A stretch of 64,000 bases of DNA from Vibrio splendidus (GCF_024347615.1 NZ_AP025509.1:1302001-1366000), one strand, 5' to 3'; counted from the first letter of the stretch, positions 52,555 through 62,834 are shown. Numbers and translations: made by a program. Notes: a model not told the origin generated them from the sequence alone.

Positions 52555-53877
52555 ATGCTTGAACAAGAATTAGCAATGGCACACGAGACCATTGAAGATG
52601 CCGACAATTATGAATCTGTCGTCGACGCCATTCAGATTGAGTGGATAGAACAAGCTCTTCTTGAAACCAATAAAGCGAGCATAAGACGACGTCGGCTTCC
52701 CGCTCAGCAAGCTGTCTGGTTAGTTATTTGGATGGGGCTGCAACGCAACATGTCTATCAAAGAGGTATGCAGTTCATTAGACATTGCGCTTCAGCCTAAA
52801 CCTGAAGATAGCTGGTCTCGTGTTGCACCTAGTGTCCTAACTGATTCACGCCGACGTCTAGATGAGAGTCCATTAGCGGCTCTGTTTCACACAACGGTAA
52901 AGGCTTGGAACGGAGATATCCTTCAACAAGATAAAGACTTGGAGCTTAATGTTCTTGCTGTGGATGGAACAACATTTAGGTGCCAAGATTCCCCAGAGAA
53001 CGCTGAAGAATTTGGGTTCATCTCTAAAAAATTGAAACCTTACCCTCAACTTCGTTTAGTCGCTTTGATGTCAACAGAAACTCGAATGATTATGGGGGCG
53101 GCTTTTGATGGCTGTCATGTCGGTGAAACGACCTTAGCTAAGCGTCTATTCAATGATATCCCCGCACATTCATTGACCTTATTTGATCGTTGTTATTTCT
53201 CGGCAGACCTCTTGTTGTCGTGGCAAGAGAGTGCGGAAAATGCTCACTGGTTAATGCCGGCAAAACGTAAGCTACGCTATGAAGTGTTGGAGAAATATGC
53301 GGAGAACGACATGCTCATCTCAATGCCCATATCTCCTCAAGCTCAACGGCAGAATCCGAATTTACCCGCACGTTGGGAAGCTAGATTAGTCCTATATCAA
53401 GAGCCAAAAGGTGAGATAAAAGGTTTTATTACTTCACTTACAGACCCTAGTAGATACTCGCTAGAAAGCCTGCTGCGTATTTATTGGCAACGCTGGGAGA
53501 TAGAAGAAGGTTATGGTGAAATTAAACAGACTCAACTGCAAAGTCACGTCACTTTACGAAGTCGTTTTTCTGCCGGTGTGAAGCAAGAGCTTTGGGGCGT
53601 ATTACTTGCCTATAACTTAGTGCGATTAGAGATGGTTAAGATAGCTTCAGAAGCCGGGGTTCGAGCGACTAGGGTCAGTTTTACCGCCGCAATTAACCTT
53701 ATTGATGCGCAATTACGTTGGTTAGCTTTAAGCCCAGACGGAACTCTACCTGTAAAACTGAAAAGGATGAGAGACAGTTTGAGTCACTTCATTCTTCCAG
53801 ATAAAAGAAAGGACCGAACGTTTCCACGTTCAGTCCTCTTTGTCCCAGCCAAATATCCGTTCAGGTTCAAGCAATAA
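52555..53877 (+). CDS. IS4-family DDE transposase
   Basis: 440-aa transposase. N-terminal IS4-type domain (ALLETNKASIRRRRLPAQQAVWLVIWMGLQRNMSIKEVC), then the RNase H-like catalytic core: first Asp in AVDGTTFRC, second in LFDRCYFSADL, and the Glu in the YREK signature YWQRWEIEEGYGEIK. All catalytic residues are present and the frame is intact, so the element could be active. There is no separate ribosome site outside the hairpin. Confidence 0.92.
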   Translation: MLEQELAMAHETIEDADNYESVVDAIQIEWIEQALLETNKASIRRRRLPAQQAVWLVIWMGLQRNMSIKEVCSSLDIALQPKPEDSWSRVAPSVLTDSRRRLDESPLAALFHTTVKAWNGDILQQDKDLELNVLAVDGTTFRCQDSPENAEEFGFISKKLKPYPQLRLVALMSTETRMIMGAAFDGCHVGETTLAKRLFNDIPAHSLTLFDRCYFSADLLLSWQESAENAHWLMPAKRKLRYEVLEKYAENDMLISMPISPQAQRQNPNLPARWEARLVLYQEPKGEIKGFITSLTDPSRYSLESLLRIYWQRWEIEEGYGEIKQTQLQSHVTLRSRFSAGVKQELWGVLLAYNLVRLEMVKIASEAGVRATRVSFTAAINLIDAQLRWLALSPDGTLPVKLKRMRDSLSHFILPDKRKDRTFPRSVLFVPAKYPFRFKQ

Positions 53878-53964
53878 TGCTTATCCGAACGGCATTAGAC
53901 CCATAGGCCACCGTTTATTTTGATTATCGACAATCATTAAGACTAAGCTTGAAGAAACTATGAG

Positions 53965-55449
53965 TTAGTTCCACAGCTCATGTTCAATGATTTTCTCAGT
54001 AGTGAAATTGGGGTAAGCCATCTTCCACATGTTCAAACCTGAGTATTCATCACTGGAGTACTGAGCAAAAAATTCATCCAACGCTTTTATCATAGTATCT
54101 TGAACCGCTTGACGTGGTGGCTCTGCGATATACGCCTCACCCATTGGGTTACTCAAATCATACCAATGGTCGATCGGCTCATTGTTCTTATTATAGTAAC
54201 GCACCAACTTCCAATGCCCGTTAGTGATCATTCGTGCATTACCACGCTCTGAGAATTGGTACTGACGCCAATCACGAACGCGCTCACCCTTCATCATAGA
54301 TAACAAAGACTTGCCTGGGCCATAGCTCGTATCATAACCTTTACCATTGCTGGCGAGCTCCATGATGGTGGTATGCAGATCTAAGATATCAACAAACTCA
54401 CCACGCACTTGTTTCTGACGCACCATGCCTTCAGGACCTTTGATGATGAAAGGCACGCGAATCGTCTCTTCATAGAAATTGTATGGGAAGCTGGCGTTGA
54501 TCTTACCGTATAAGCCATATTGCCCCATCAACAAGCCATGATCAGAAACAAAAGCGATCACGGTATTATCCATCAAACCACGTCCCTCTAAACCATCGAT
54601 CAACTGGCCGACTTGCTCATCCAATAGAGTCACCGCCGCCAAATATTGCGCGAGTTTCTCTTCATGATCAGATGGCACTAAAGTATAAGCACTCATGTGT
54701 TCGAGTACTGAGTTACCACCATAAGAGACCACTTTATGTGCGATATCGCGATATTTCTCTACTAATCGCTCAGGTAAACCTTCAAATGGGAAATGCGGCT
54801 CAACATAGTTAAGGCTAACAAAGAAAGGCTTATCACTTGGCTCATCAATGAACTTGATCGTCTCTTTAGTTAAGAACTGAGCTTGAATACCTGTGTGCTC
54901 TTCGTTTTCGCCATCACGAGAAAACAACACAGTTCCAGAATGGAGGTATTGGTTTTTCCAACCCGCTTCTAACGCGTCGTAACTTAACCAACGATCAAAG
55001 CCACGAATTGGCTCTTTGCTGTCCGTCGTGGCGTGCCATTTACCAATTAATGCAGTGCGATACCCTTCCTCTTGCAAGCGCTCAGACAACAGTTTTTCGC
55101 CATCCAACCAATCAGCATCGTACTTAGGATCTTCCGCTAAGAAATCATACACACCATGCTGAGAGGGCATTTTACCAGTATGGAATGAAGCTCGGGCAGC
55201 AGAGCTAACAGGTGCTGGCGTCATACCATTCTCGAAACGAACACCGGTTTCTGAAAGGTATTCTAGATTGGGGGTTTCAACGTATTTGTTATGGTGGCTT
55301 GTCGCCCAATCACCAAGGTCATCGGCCATGATGACCACAATATTCGGCTGTTGAGGTTGTATGACGTCTTCAGCGATAACGCTGCCCGAGCAGGTTACTG
55401 CCGCGAGAGCAAACGCTTTTGAAACCGCACTAAGCGGGAATTTTTTCAT
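53965..55449 (-). CDS. Exported sulfatase (Ser type)
   Basis: 494-aa sulfatase of the alkaline-phosphatase superfamily with a signal peptide ending in SVIA. MADDLGDW provides the metal-binding Asp pair, and the maturation motif is S-S-A-A-R (Ser82 in VSSAARASFHTGK), in which Ser replaces the usual Cys. VSDHGLLMGQ gives further metal ligands. Ser-type sulfatases need an anSME radical-SAM enzyme to make formylglycine, and that gene is 30 bp upstream on the same strand. The substrate is probably a sulfated polysaccharide or aryl sulfate. The start at 55449 follows GGAG. Confidence 0.9.
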   Translation of the reverse strand: MKKFPLSAVSKAFALAAVTCSGSVIAEDVIQPQQPNIVVIMADDLGDWATSHHNKYVETPNLEYLSETGVRFENGMTPAPVSSAARASFHTGKMPSQHGVYDFLAEDPKYDADWLDGEKLLSERLQEEGYRTALIGKWHATTDSKEPIRGFDRWLSYDALEAGWKNQYLHSGTVLFSRDGENEEHTGIQAQFLTKETIKFIDEPSDKPFFVSLNYVEPHFPFEGLPERLVEKYRDIAHKVVSYGGNSVLEHMSAYTLVPSDHEEKLAQYLAAVTLLDEQVGQLIDGLEGRGLMDNTVIAFVSDHGLLMGQYGLYGKINASFPYNFYEETIRVPFIIKGPEGMVRQKQVRGEFVDILDLHTTIMELASNGKGYDTSYGPGKSLLSMMKGERVRDWRQYQFSERGNARMITNGHWKLVRYYNKNNEPIDHWYDLSNPMGEAYIAEPPRQAVQDTMIKALDEFFAQYSSDEYSGLNMWKMAYPNFTTEKIIEHELWN

Positions 55450-55479
55450 GTTCGACTCCATGAATATTCAGAGGATGAG

Positions 55480-56727
55480 TTATTGGGATTCTTTGTTTTT
55501 GATGATTTGCATAATGGCAGCAGGAGGATGCCCTGCTTGGTAGAGCTTCTTCATCAAATCAATGTAAGGGGCTGAGTAAGAGAAAAATGTTTTATAACCA
55601 AGGCAAAGGTAGTTCTGATCGGGCTTACCAGAAGACGAGAAAGCAAAGCGATGTTTCGGGCAGCCGCCATGGCATACAGAGCGAAATTCACAGCGTAAAC
55701 AATCTTGAGAAAGTGAGTGTTTTTTCTTCTCGCCAAACTTTTGATTCGCCTGGCTTTCGTTTATCTCTTTGATAGTGACGGTATGGATATTTCCAAGCTT
55801 GAACTCTGGAAATACATAGTGGTCACAAGCATAAATATCGCCGTTATTTTCCATCGCAAAAGCGCTGCCGCACGTCTCTGAAAACACACACAACTGCGCT
55901 GGTTGGCCACATGTCATTGCAAAGGTATTCTCAAAAAGTTGCACCCATACTTTTCCGACATCTTGGCGTACCCACTCTCTGAATATGGCCGCCATAAATA
56001 AGCCATAATGCTCAGAGCCAACACTCCAATCACACAGAGACACCGCCTCTAAGCGTTCAGGATGTAACAGGGTTAATCCATCTTCCGTTTGCTGTTGGGC
56101 TTCACGTTCCACCAACGGAATGAACTGCATGTGCGCACTTCCGATCCCCTTAAGGTAGTGATACACCTCTAACGGAGATTTGGCATTCACATCGCTGATA
56201 ACGGTTAGTGTATTAAACTCAACACCAAAGGACTTGAGCAGATTAATCGCTGCTTCAACTTTGTGGTGGGTAAGTTTCCCTGAGCGTGTTTTACGATAGG
56301 CATCATGCAGATGTTGTGGACCATCAACCGAAATGCCAATTAAGAACTGATGATCTTTGAAGAACTGACACCACGACTCATCAAGCAATAAGCCGTTGGT
56401 TTGCAGAGTATTGGTGATGGTTTTACCTAGGCCGTATTTAGCTTGCAGAGCCATCGCTTTTTCGAAGAAAGCCAACCCCAACAACGTCGGTTCGCCTCCT
56501 TGCCATGCAAAAGTCACCTCATTGGAGCATTGCGCTTCAATATGTTGGATAACATAACGCTCCAACGTGGCGTCATCCATCTTCCAAGAGGTCGGTGAAC
56601 TGGCAGATTCAGGATAGAGTTTTTCTTTTTCAAGATAGAAACAATAGCTGCAATCAATGTTGCATTTAGAACCCGAAGGCTTTGCCATAACATGACAGCC
56701 TTGAGGTGAAAAAGTATCTATACCCAT
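55480..56727 (-). CDS. Anaerobic sulfatase-maturating enzyme (radical SAM)
   Basis: 415-aa radical-SAM/SPASM protein. CNIDCSYC (Cys22, Cys26, Cys29) binds the SAM cluster; the C-terminal Cys clusters (CGQPAQLCVFSETCGSAF, CDHYVFP, CLRCEFRSVCHGGCPK) hold two auxiliary Fe-S clusters. GISVDGPQHLHD is a family hallmark. It oxidises the active-site Ser (or Cys) of the neighbouring sulfatase to formylglycine. First gene of the pair, followed by the sulfatase after 30 bp. Confidence 0.93.
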   Translation of the reverse strand: MGIDTFSPQGCHVMAKPSGSKCNIDCSYCFYLEKEKLYPESASSPTSWKMDDATLERYVIQHIEAQCSNEVTFAWQGGEPTLLGLAFFEKAMALQAKYGLGKTITNTLQTNGLLLDESWCQFFKDHQFLIGISVDGPQHLHDAYRKTRSGKLTHHKVEAAINLLKSFGVEFNTLTVISDVNAKSPLEVYHYLKGIGSAHMQFIPLVEREAQQQTEDGLTLLHPERLEAVSLCDWSVGSEHYGLFMAAIFREWVRQDVGKVWVQLFENTFAMTCGQPAQLCVFSETCGSAFAMENNGDIYACDHYVFPEFKLGNIHTVTIKEINESQANQKFGEKKKHSLSQDCLRCEFRSVCHGGCPKHRFAFSSSGKPDQNYLCLGYKTFFSYSAPYIDLMKKLYQAGHPPAAIMQIIKNKESQ

Positions 56728-56971
56728 CTTCGATTACCTACTCAATTTCGATATGGGCATGCTAAAAATTGATAAGCTTCATCAATAGGACAAATGTCCG
56801 AAAAGCGGTAGTTTTAATCAGTGAAAGTCAGTAAACGCTATTGAGATCACATCCACCTATCGAATCTCAATACAACAATATGTGCTCTCTAAACATTGAT
56901 ACGAATACCCGTTCTCAAACGATTCAAATAACGGCTTGACTGTGTGCTGCTAAAGAGTGTTTCATTCTTCC

Positions 56972-57853
56972 CTACAAGCTCAAACGGGGCTGTATAAAAT
57001 CGATAAACGCCGAGATACGTTTAGAGACCGATGACGACTTGTAGTAAACCGCATTCACTCGCTCTCGGTCTGTGTTGGCAAGTTTGTCTTGTTCCAAAAT
57101 AGGGATTAGACGCCCTGCTGCCATATCTTCCTGCACCATAAACCCCGACAGACAAGCAATCCCATTTCCAGCTAGTGCTAGTTGACGCACGGTTTCACCA
57201 TTACTGGCTGTCACGGTAGGCGGGACATCACTTTGGTTTGGTAAAGGCCAATGGTTAAGCACTTTGTTACCCGCAAATCCCACAATTTGATGCGAGCTCA
57301 AATCTTCAGGTTTGGTGGGTAGCCCACGCTTAGCGAGATAATCAGGTGACGCCACAATATGGAGTAAACTTTTTCCTAAAGGGCGAGCGTGCAGTGTTGA
57401 ATCGGACAACTTACCGATTCGAATCGCAACATCGGTTCTCTTTTCTAGAAGATCAACAAAGCCTTCGTTGGAAGTGAGTTCCAACTCAATGTCTGGGTAA
57501 GCCTCTTTGAATGACTGCACCAACGGCACTAGCTGATGGAATACGAATGGACTGGCGGCATCGACTCTTAAACGACCTTTTGGCAACTCACCGCGCGACA
57601 CGATTTCTTCTTCCGCGCTCTGGATCATCTGTAATCCCACCCTGACTGAATCGACAAACTGCCGCCCTTCCTCCGTCAATTCCACGCGTCTCGTTGTTCG
57701 GTTGAATATTGAGACGCCGAGTTGCGACTCAACCTTACTCACCGAACGAGACACCTTGGCGACCTGCATATCCAACGCCTCTGCCGCCGCAGAAAAACCA
57801 CCAGCATCGACAACGGTGAGTACCATTTCTAAATCATCTGAACGGGTTAACAT
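56972..57853 (-). CDS. LysR-family regulator, divergent from an MFS gene
   Basis: 293-aa LysR protein: MLTRSDDLEMVLTVVDAGGFSAAAEALDMQVAKVSRSVSKVESQLGVSIFNRTTRRVELTEEGR is the winged helix, with VAIRIGKLSDSTLHARPLGKSLLHIVASPDYL in the sensor. It is divergent from the MFS exporter, with a perfect inverted repeat between them, so it probably regulates it. Confidence 0.88.
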   Translation of the reverse strand: MLTRSDDLEMVLTVVDAGGFSAAAEALDMQVAKVSRSVSKVESQLGVSIFNRTTRRVELTEEGRQFVDSVRVGLQMIQSAEEEIVSRGELPKGRLRVDAASPFVFHQLVPLVQSFKEAYPDIELELTSNEGFVDLLEKRTDVAIRIGKLSDSTLHARPLGKSLLHIVASPDYLAKRGLPTKPEDLSSHQIVGFAGNKVLNHWPLPNQSDVPPTVTASNGETVRQLALAGNGIACLSGFMVQEDMAAGRLIPILEQDKLANTDRERVNAVYYKSSSVSKRISAFIDFIQPRLSL

Positions 57854-57983
57854 AAGGCTCCTTCGCTATCTTCATTTTGTTTAATGTCATCTCGCTTGTG
57901 CTCATCACAGCTCAAATCATCTATGTCTTTTCGATCTCATCAGCTTAATCCAATGATCGGCTAACTCTTCAATTATTGCAAAT

Positions 57984-58004
57984 TTAACAAAGGTTATTTG
58001 TTAA
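57984..58004. promoter_or_regulatory. Inverted repeat between LysR and MFS genes
   Basis: TTAACAAA (57984-57991) / TTTGTTAA (57997-58004), perfect arms with a 5-base spacer; probable LysR binding site. Confidence 0.6.
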
Positions 58005-58134
58005 TAACGTCATTTATCACAAATATATATTGCTAGATAATCCTCGCCATCAAACGAAGCGCTCCTATTGCAGTCACAAGCTGCCCCATTTTATCGCGCT
58101 CGGTATTTAACAAAGAACAGTAAGAGAGATGATT

Positions 58135-59322
58135 ATGCCACTAGCATTACTTGCATTGACGCTCAGCGCCTTTGCCATCGGAACCACAGAGTTTGTCATC
58201 GTAGGCTTGATTCCTACCATGGCGAGCGACTTGAATGTATCTCTGCCATCGGCAGGCCTATTAGTCAGTATATACGCGCTTGGCGTTGCTATTGGCGCAC
58301 CAGTATTAACGGCATTAACCGGCAAATGGAATCGTAAAGCGGTATTGCTAACCGTGATGGCATTGTTTGTCATTGGTAACTTATTGGCGTGGCAAGCTCC
58401 AGGCTATAACACGCTGATCGCCGCACGAATTTTGACTGGCCTTGCCCATGGTGTGTTCTTCTCGATTGGATCGACCATCGCGACAGGTTTGGTTTCAAAA
58501 GATAAAGCAGCCAGTGCCATTGCGATCATGTTTACGGGTTTAACGGTTGCATTGGTAACCGGCGTACCACTGGGCACTTATATCGGCCAAACCTTTGGCT
58601 GGCAAGCGACCTTCTTGATCGTTGCTCTGCTTGGTCTGATTGCTCTTATCGGTAGCGCTATCTTGGTTCCAAGCAACCTTAAGCAACCACCAGCGGCGAA
58701 GATTTCGGCACAACTAAAGGTTCTGACTCAACCACGCTTGCTGTTGGTTTACGCCATCACGGCGCTTGGTTATGGCGGCACATTCACAGCCTTTACCTTC
58801 CTTGCTCCAATACTGGAAAACGTATCAGGGTTTGATTCGAGCTCAATCAGTTTAATCATGTTGGTTTACGGTGTGTCAGTGGCGGTAGGTAACATCTGGG
58901 GCGGTAAAATGGCCGACAAGATGGGCCCAATTAAAGCGCTGACCGTTATCTTCTCTGGTTTAGCCGCAGTACTGGTGGTATTCAACTTTACCGCTGTAAA
59001 CCCTTATGCAGCCGTTGCGACTATTTTGGTTTGGGGTGCATTTGCATTCGGTAACGTTCCGGGGCTACAAGTGTATGTTGTGAAACTGGCTGAGAAATAC
59101 ACACCAGACGCAGTCGATGTCGCTTCTGGGTTGAACATTGCAGCCTTCAACGTCGGTATTGCATTGGGCTCGTGGGGTGGTGGTTTGATTGTCGCGAAAT
59201 CTGGATTAATGAACACCCCTTGGGTAGGTGCTGTGATCGTTTTGATCGCTCTTGTTCTGACTCGATTCAGTGGTGCGTTAGATAAGAAGCAAGCACAACA
59301 AGCTGTTCCATCTAGCATCTAG
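58135..59322 (+). CDS. MFS drug/sugar efflux transporter (AraJ-like DHA1)
   Basis: 12-helix major facilitator of 395 aa. It begins MPLALLALTLSAFAIGTTEFVIVGLIPTMASDL, the family hallmark; GKWNRKAVLL is the loop 2-3 motif A and GVPLGTYIGQTFGWQATF motif C of helix 5, typical of DHA1 exporters such as AraJ/YdhP. Start 58135 has better spacing from AAGAGAG than the ATG at 58129. The last codons (Ser-Ser-Ile-stop) are themselves the first part of a 7-bp tandem repeat. Confidence 0.9.
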   Translation: MPLALLALTLSAFAIGTTEFVIVGLIPTMASDLNVSLPSAGLLVSIYALGVAIGAPVLTALTGKWNRKAVLLTVMALFVIGNLLAWQAPGYNTLIAARILTGLAHGVFFSIGSTIATGLVSKDKAASAIAIMFTGLTVALVTGVPLGTYIGQTFGWQATFLIVALLGLIALIGSAILVPSNLKQPPAAKISAQLKVLTQPRLLLVYAITALGYGGTFTAFTFLAPILENVSGFDSSSISLIMLVYGVSVAVGNIWGGKMADKMGPIKALTVIFSGLAAVLVVFNFTAVNPYAAVATILVWGAFAFGNVPGLQVYVVKLAEKYTPDAVDVASGLNIAAFNVGIALGSWGGGLIVAKSGLMNTPWVGAVIVLIALVLTRFSGALDKKQAQQAVPSSI

Positions 59323-59366
59323 CATCTAGCATCTAGCATCTAGCATCTAGCATCTAGCATCTAGCA
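59311..59366. repeat. Eight perfect 7-bp units spanning the MFS stop codon
   Basis: TCTAGCA repeated eight times without a mismatch. The first two units encode the last codons and stop (TAG at 59320-59322); the rest run into the 3' region, giving TAG in every frame. Confidence 0.97.
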
Positions 59367-59380
59367 AGGATAGAAAAAAC

Positions 59381-59406
59381 AAAGCCCGAACCTAGGTTCG
59401 GGCTTT
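59381..59406. terminator. Bidirectional terminator between MFS and maa
   Basis: Perfect 26-bp palindromic hairpin AAAGCCCGAACC / GGTTCGGGCTTT at 59381-59406, with A-rich DNA before it. Confidence 0.88.
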
Positions 59407-59421
59407 GTCATTTAAATCTGA

Positions 59422-59985
59422 TTATTGTCCGTTATCGATCAATTTCAGCACTTTACATGGGTTACCGACTGCAACCACATTGGCTGGGATGTCTTTAGTT
59501 ACCACACTGCCTGCGCCAATCACGCTGTTTTCGCCAATAGTGACACCGGGGCAAATGATTACACCACCGCCAAGCCAAACATTGTCGCCGACGTTAATCG
59601 GTGTGCCAAACTCAACGCCTTCTTCTACACGGCCTTTCACATCGAGTGGATGACCTGCGGTAAGGATTTGAACATTCGGGCCAAGCAGCACATTGTCACC
59701 AATGGTCACTTCAGCCACATCCAAAATCACGCAGTTAAAGTTAGCGTAGAAGTTCTTGCCCAGCTTGATATTCGAGCCGTAATCACAACGAAATGGAGGT
59801 TCTAAATGCGCATTTTCACAGCCCGGAATCAGCTCTTGCGTTGCTGCTTCCCATTCGGGTGTGTCAGGAATACTGTTATTAAGTTTTTGAAGCACCTTAC
59901 GACATTCGATACGAGCGGCATAAAGCTCTTTATCCCAAGCCTGATAAGGTTCGCCTGCTAGCATTTTTTGTTTTTCTGTTTTCAC
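59422..59985 (-). CDS. maa: Maltose O-acetyltransferase-family enzyme
   Basis: Acetyl-CoA-dependent sugar O-acetyltransferase, 187 aa. N-terminal TEKQKMLAGEPYQAWDKEL is the family head domain; the left-handed beta-helix has hexapeptide repeats (IGDNVLLGPNVQI, VGDNVWLGGGVIICPGVTIGENSVIGAGSVVTKDIPANVVAVGNP) with catalytic His in TAGHPLD. Start is GTG at 59985: MKTEKQKML aligns with E. coli Maa. The GTG and the sequence before it lie in a degenerate tandem repeat. Maltose, glucose or a related sugar is the likely acceptor. Confidence 0.88.
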   Translation of the reverse strand: MKTEKQKMLAGEPYQAWDKELYAARIECRKVLQKLNNSIPDTPEWEAATQELIPGCENAHLEPPFRCDYGSNIKLGKNFYANFNCVILDVAEVTIGDNVLLGPNVQILTAGHPLDVKGRVEEGVEFGTPINVGDNVWLGGGVIICPGVTIGENSVIGAGSVVTKDIPANVVAVGNPCKVLKLIDNGQ

Positions 59986-60054
59986 GTTACTTACCTATTC
60001 TCACATCACTTAGCTAGTTTCACATTACTTACCGTTTTCACATTACTTAACTAA
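59979..60054. repeat. Degenerate 17-20 bp tandem repeat across the maa start
   Basis: Four units on plus, all with TTCTCACA- or TTTTCACATTACTTA-like sequence: 59979-59997, 59998-60017, 60018-60034 and 60035-60054. In the maa sense each unit carries TAAGTAATGTGAAA-type sequence, and the last holds the GTG start codon. Confidence 0.75.
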
Positions 60055-60186
60055 TGCTGGTCAATTCATCGACCAAAAACGCAATATCGCACATCTAAAT
60101 AACAGTGAATAAGGAGTGTTTGAGCTTGGTTGAAGAGATGCGCAGCTCGTCACTTTTTGTAGGTGAAATATGAAATTCGAACGGTG

Positions 60187-61185
60187 CTAATTTAGCTTCG
60201 CTATCGAATCACGTAACACCAAACTGCCAGTGGTATTGATGGTGGTCGCTTGCTCTGTTTCACCGACAATTTGCAGGATCGCCTTTTGCGTCATTTGCTC
60301 TAATGGCACACTCACAGACGTTAAGCTTGGCGTTAAAAACGCGCCCACTTTGCTGTTATCAAAGCCGACAATAGAAACATCTTGAGGCAATGAGTACCCA
60401 AGTTCAGTTAACGCCTTAATCGCACCAATCGCCATATCATCGTTTTCAGACAAGATAGCAGTGAACGTGGTTTTGCTTTTTACCAGAGCCTGAGCCGTGT
60501 GATAACCGCTCTCCATCGTCCAATCACCTCGAACAACCTTGGACTCATCCAATGTAATACCCTGTTTAGTTAAGACATCTTGATAAGCTTGGTAACGCAA
60601 CTCATCAGTCGAAGAACCGGCTTTTCCTCGAATCACTGCAATGTCTGTATGGCCTTGCTCGATGATGTGTTCAACCATCAAACAAGCGCTCTGATAGTGG
60701 TCGGTGGTGATAGCATGATTGGGCTTCGACGGCATTTCTCGGTTGAGTACCAGAATAGGTGTGTCAGTGCTGTCGATGATCTTTGCAATCTCGCTTTCGG
60801 TTAAGCATTGCGGATAGATGATGATGCCCGCGCACTTCATATCCAGCAGGAAGTTGATCGCCTTTACTTCGTCTTCAGCACTGTGTTTGCCATCGGTGAT
60901 CACCAATTGGTGATTCGACTTTTCGCTATAAGAAGCCGCGTGATACATCAAGGAAGAAAAGTAAGGGCCATTGAACAACTCATTAGTGATTACAAAGCCG
61001 ATGAAATTGGTCTTCTTGGTCGCCAATTGCTGGGCCAACAAGTTCGGTCGATAACCTGTTTCTTGAATCGCATCGAATACCTTTTTCACCACATCTGGGC
61101 GCACGATGTTCTTGCCATTTAAGACACGAGAAACAGTCGATTTAGATACACCTGCGCGGTTTGCGACGTCAAGCATGGTTACCAT
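60187..61185 (-). CDS. LacI-family repressor of the beta-glucoside gene
   Basis: 332-aa LacI-type repressor: TMLDVANRAGVSKSTVSRVLNGKNIVRPDVVKKVFDAIQETGYRPNLLAQQLA is the helix-turn-helix and hinge, followed by a periplasmic-binding-like effector domain (GPYFSSLMYHAASYSEKSNHQLVITD, VIRGKAGSSTDELRYQAY, SENDDMAIGAIKALTELGYSLPQDVSIVGFDN). It is downstream of the GH1 gene on the same strand; two TGAAACCG operators lie upstream of that gene. Resembles AscG/CasR-type regulators of beta-glucosides. Confidence 0.88.
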   Translation of the reverse strand: MVTMLDVANRAGVSKSTVSRVLNGKNIVRPDVVKKVFDAIQETGYRPNLLAQQLATKKTNFIGFVITNELFNGPYFSSLMYHAASYSEKSNHQLVITDGKHSAEDEVKAINFLLDMKCAGIIIYPQCLTESEIAKIIDSTDTPILVLNREMPSKPNHAITTDHYQSACLMVEHIIEQGHTDIAVIRGKAGSSTDELRYQAYQDVLTKQGITLDESKVVRGDWTMESGYHTAQALVKSKTTFTAILSENDDMAIGAIKALTELGYSLPQDVSIVGFDNSKVGAFLTPSLTSVSVPLEQMTQKAILQIVGETEQATTINTTGSLVLRDSIAKLN

Positions 61186-61202
61186 TCGCTTCTTTTCCTT
61201 TA

Positions 61203-61232
61203 TAAAAAATTAGCCGACATAGGCCGACTAAT
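61203..61232 (-). terminator. Terminator between the GH1 gene and lacI-type gene
   Basis: Plus ATTAGCCG (61209-61216) and CGACTAAT (61225-61232) pair in the minus-strand RNA with one G-U wobble, followed by a T tract. Readthrough would be needed for cotranscription. Confidence 0.7.
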
Positions 61233-61284
61233 TCATTGCAAAATGACAGCTCACAGTTCACATAACTGCGCTGGGAAATGCATT

Positions 61285-62742
<1,458 letters not shown>

Positions 62743-62785
62743 TTATTCGTGAAAAAGATCGGGATTAGAGAAGCAATCGCAACTC

Positions 62786-62834
62786 TGAAACCGATTTCAA
62801 TAAAAGTAAAGATACAGACTGAAACCGGTTTCAA
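62786..62834. promoter_or_regulatory. Twin LacI-family operators upstream of the GH1 gene
   Basis: TGAAACCGATTTCA (62786-62799) and perfect palindrome TGAAACCGGTTTCA (62820-62833), with centres 34 bp apart and a central CG as expected for LacI/GalR regulators. Confidence 0.88.

Larger units (their letters stand above)
52454..53916 (+). mobile_element. IS4-family insertion sequence
   Basis: About 1.46 kb bounded by imperfect terminal inverted repeats: left 52454-52484 (AAACGGTGACCCATAGG start), right 53886-53916, with 26 of 31 positions matching. One full-length transposase fills it. No target-site duplication is obvious: the left flank ends ACAAACGTA and the right flank starts ATTTTGATT. This may mean an old or rearranged insertion or slightly different end points. 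Confidence 0.85.
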
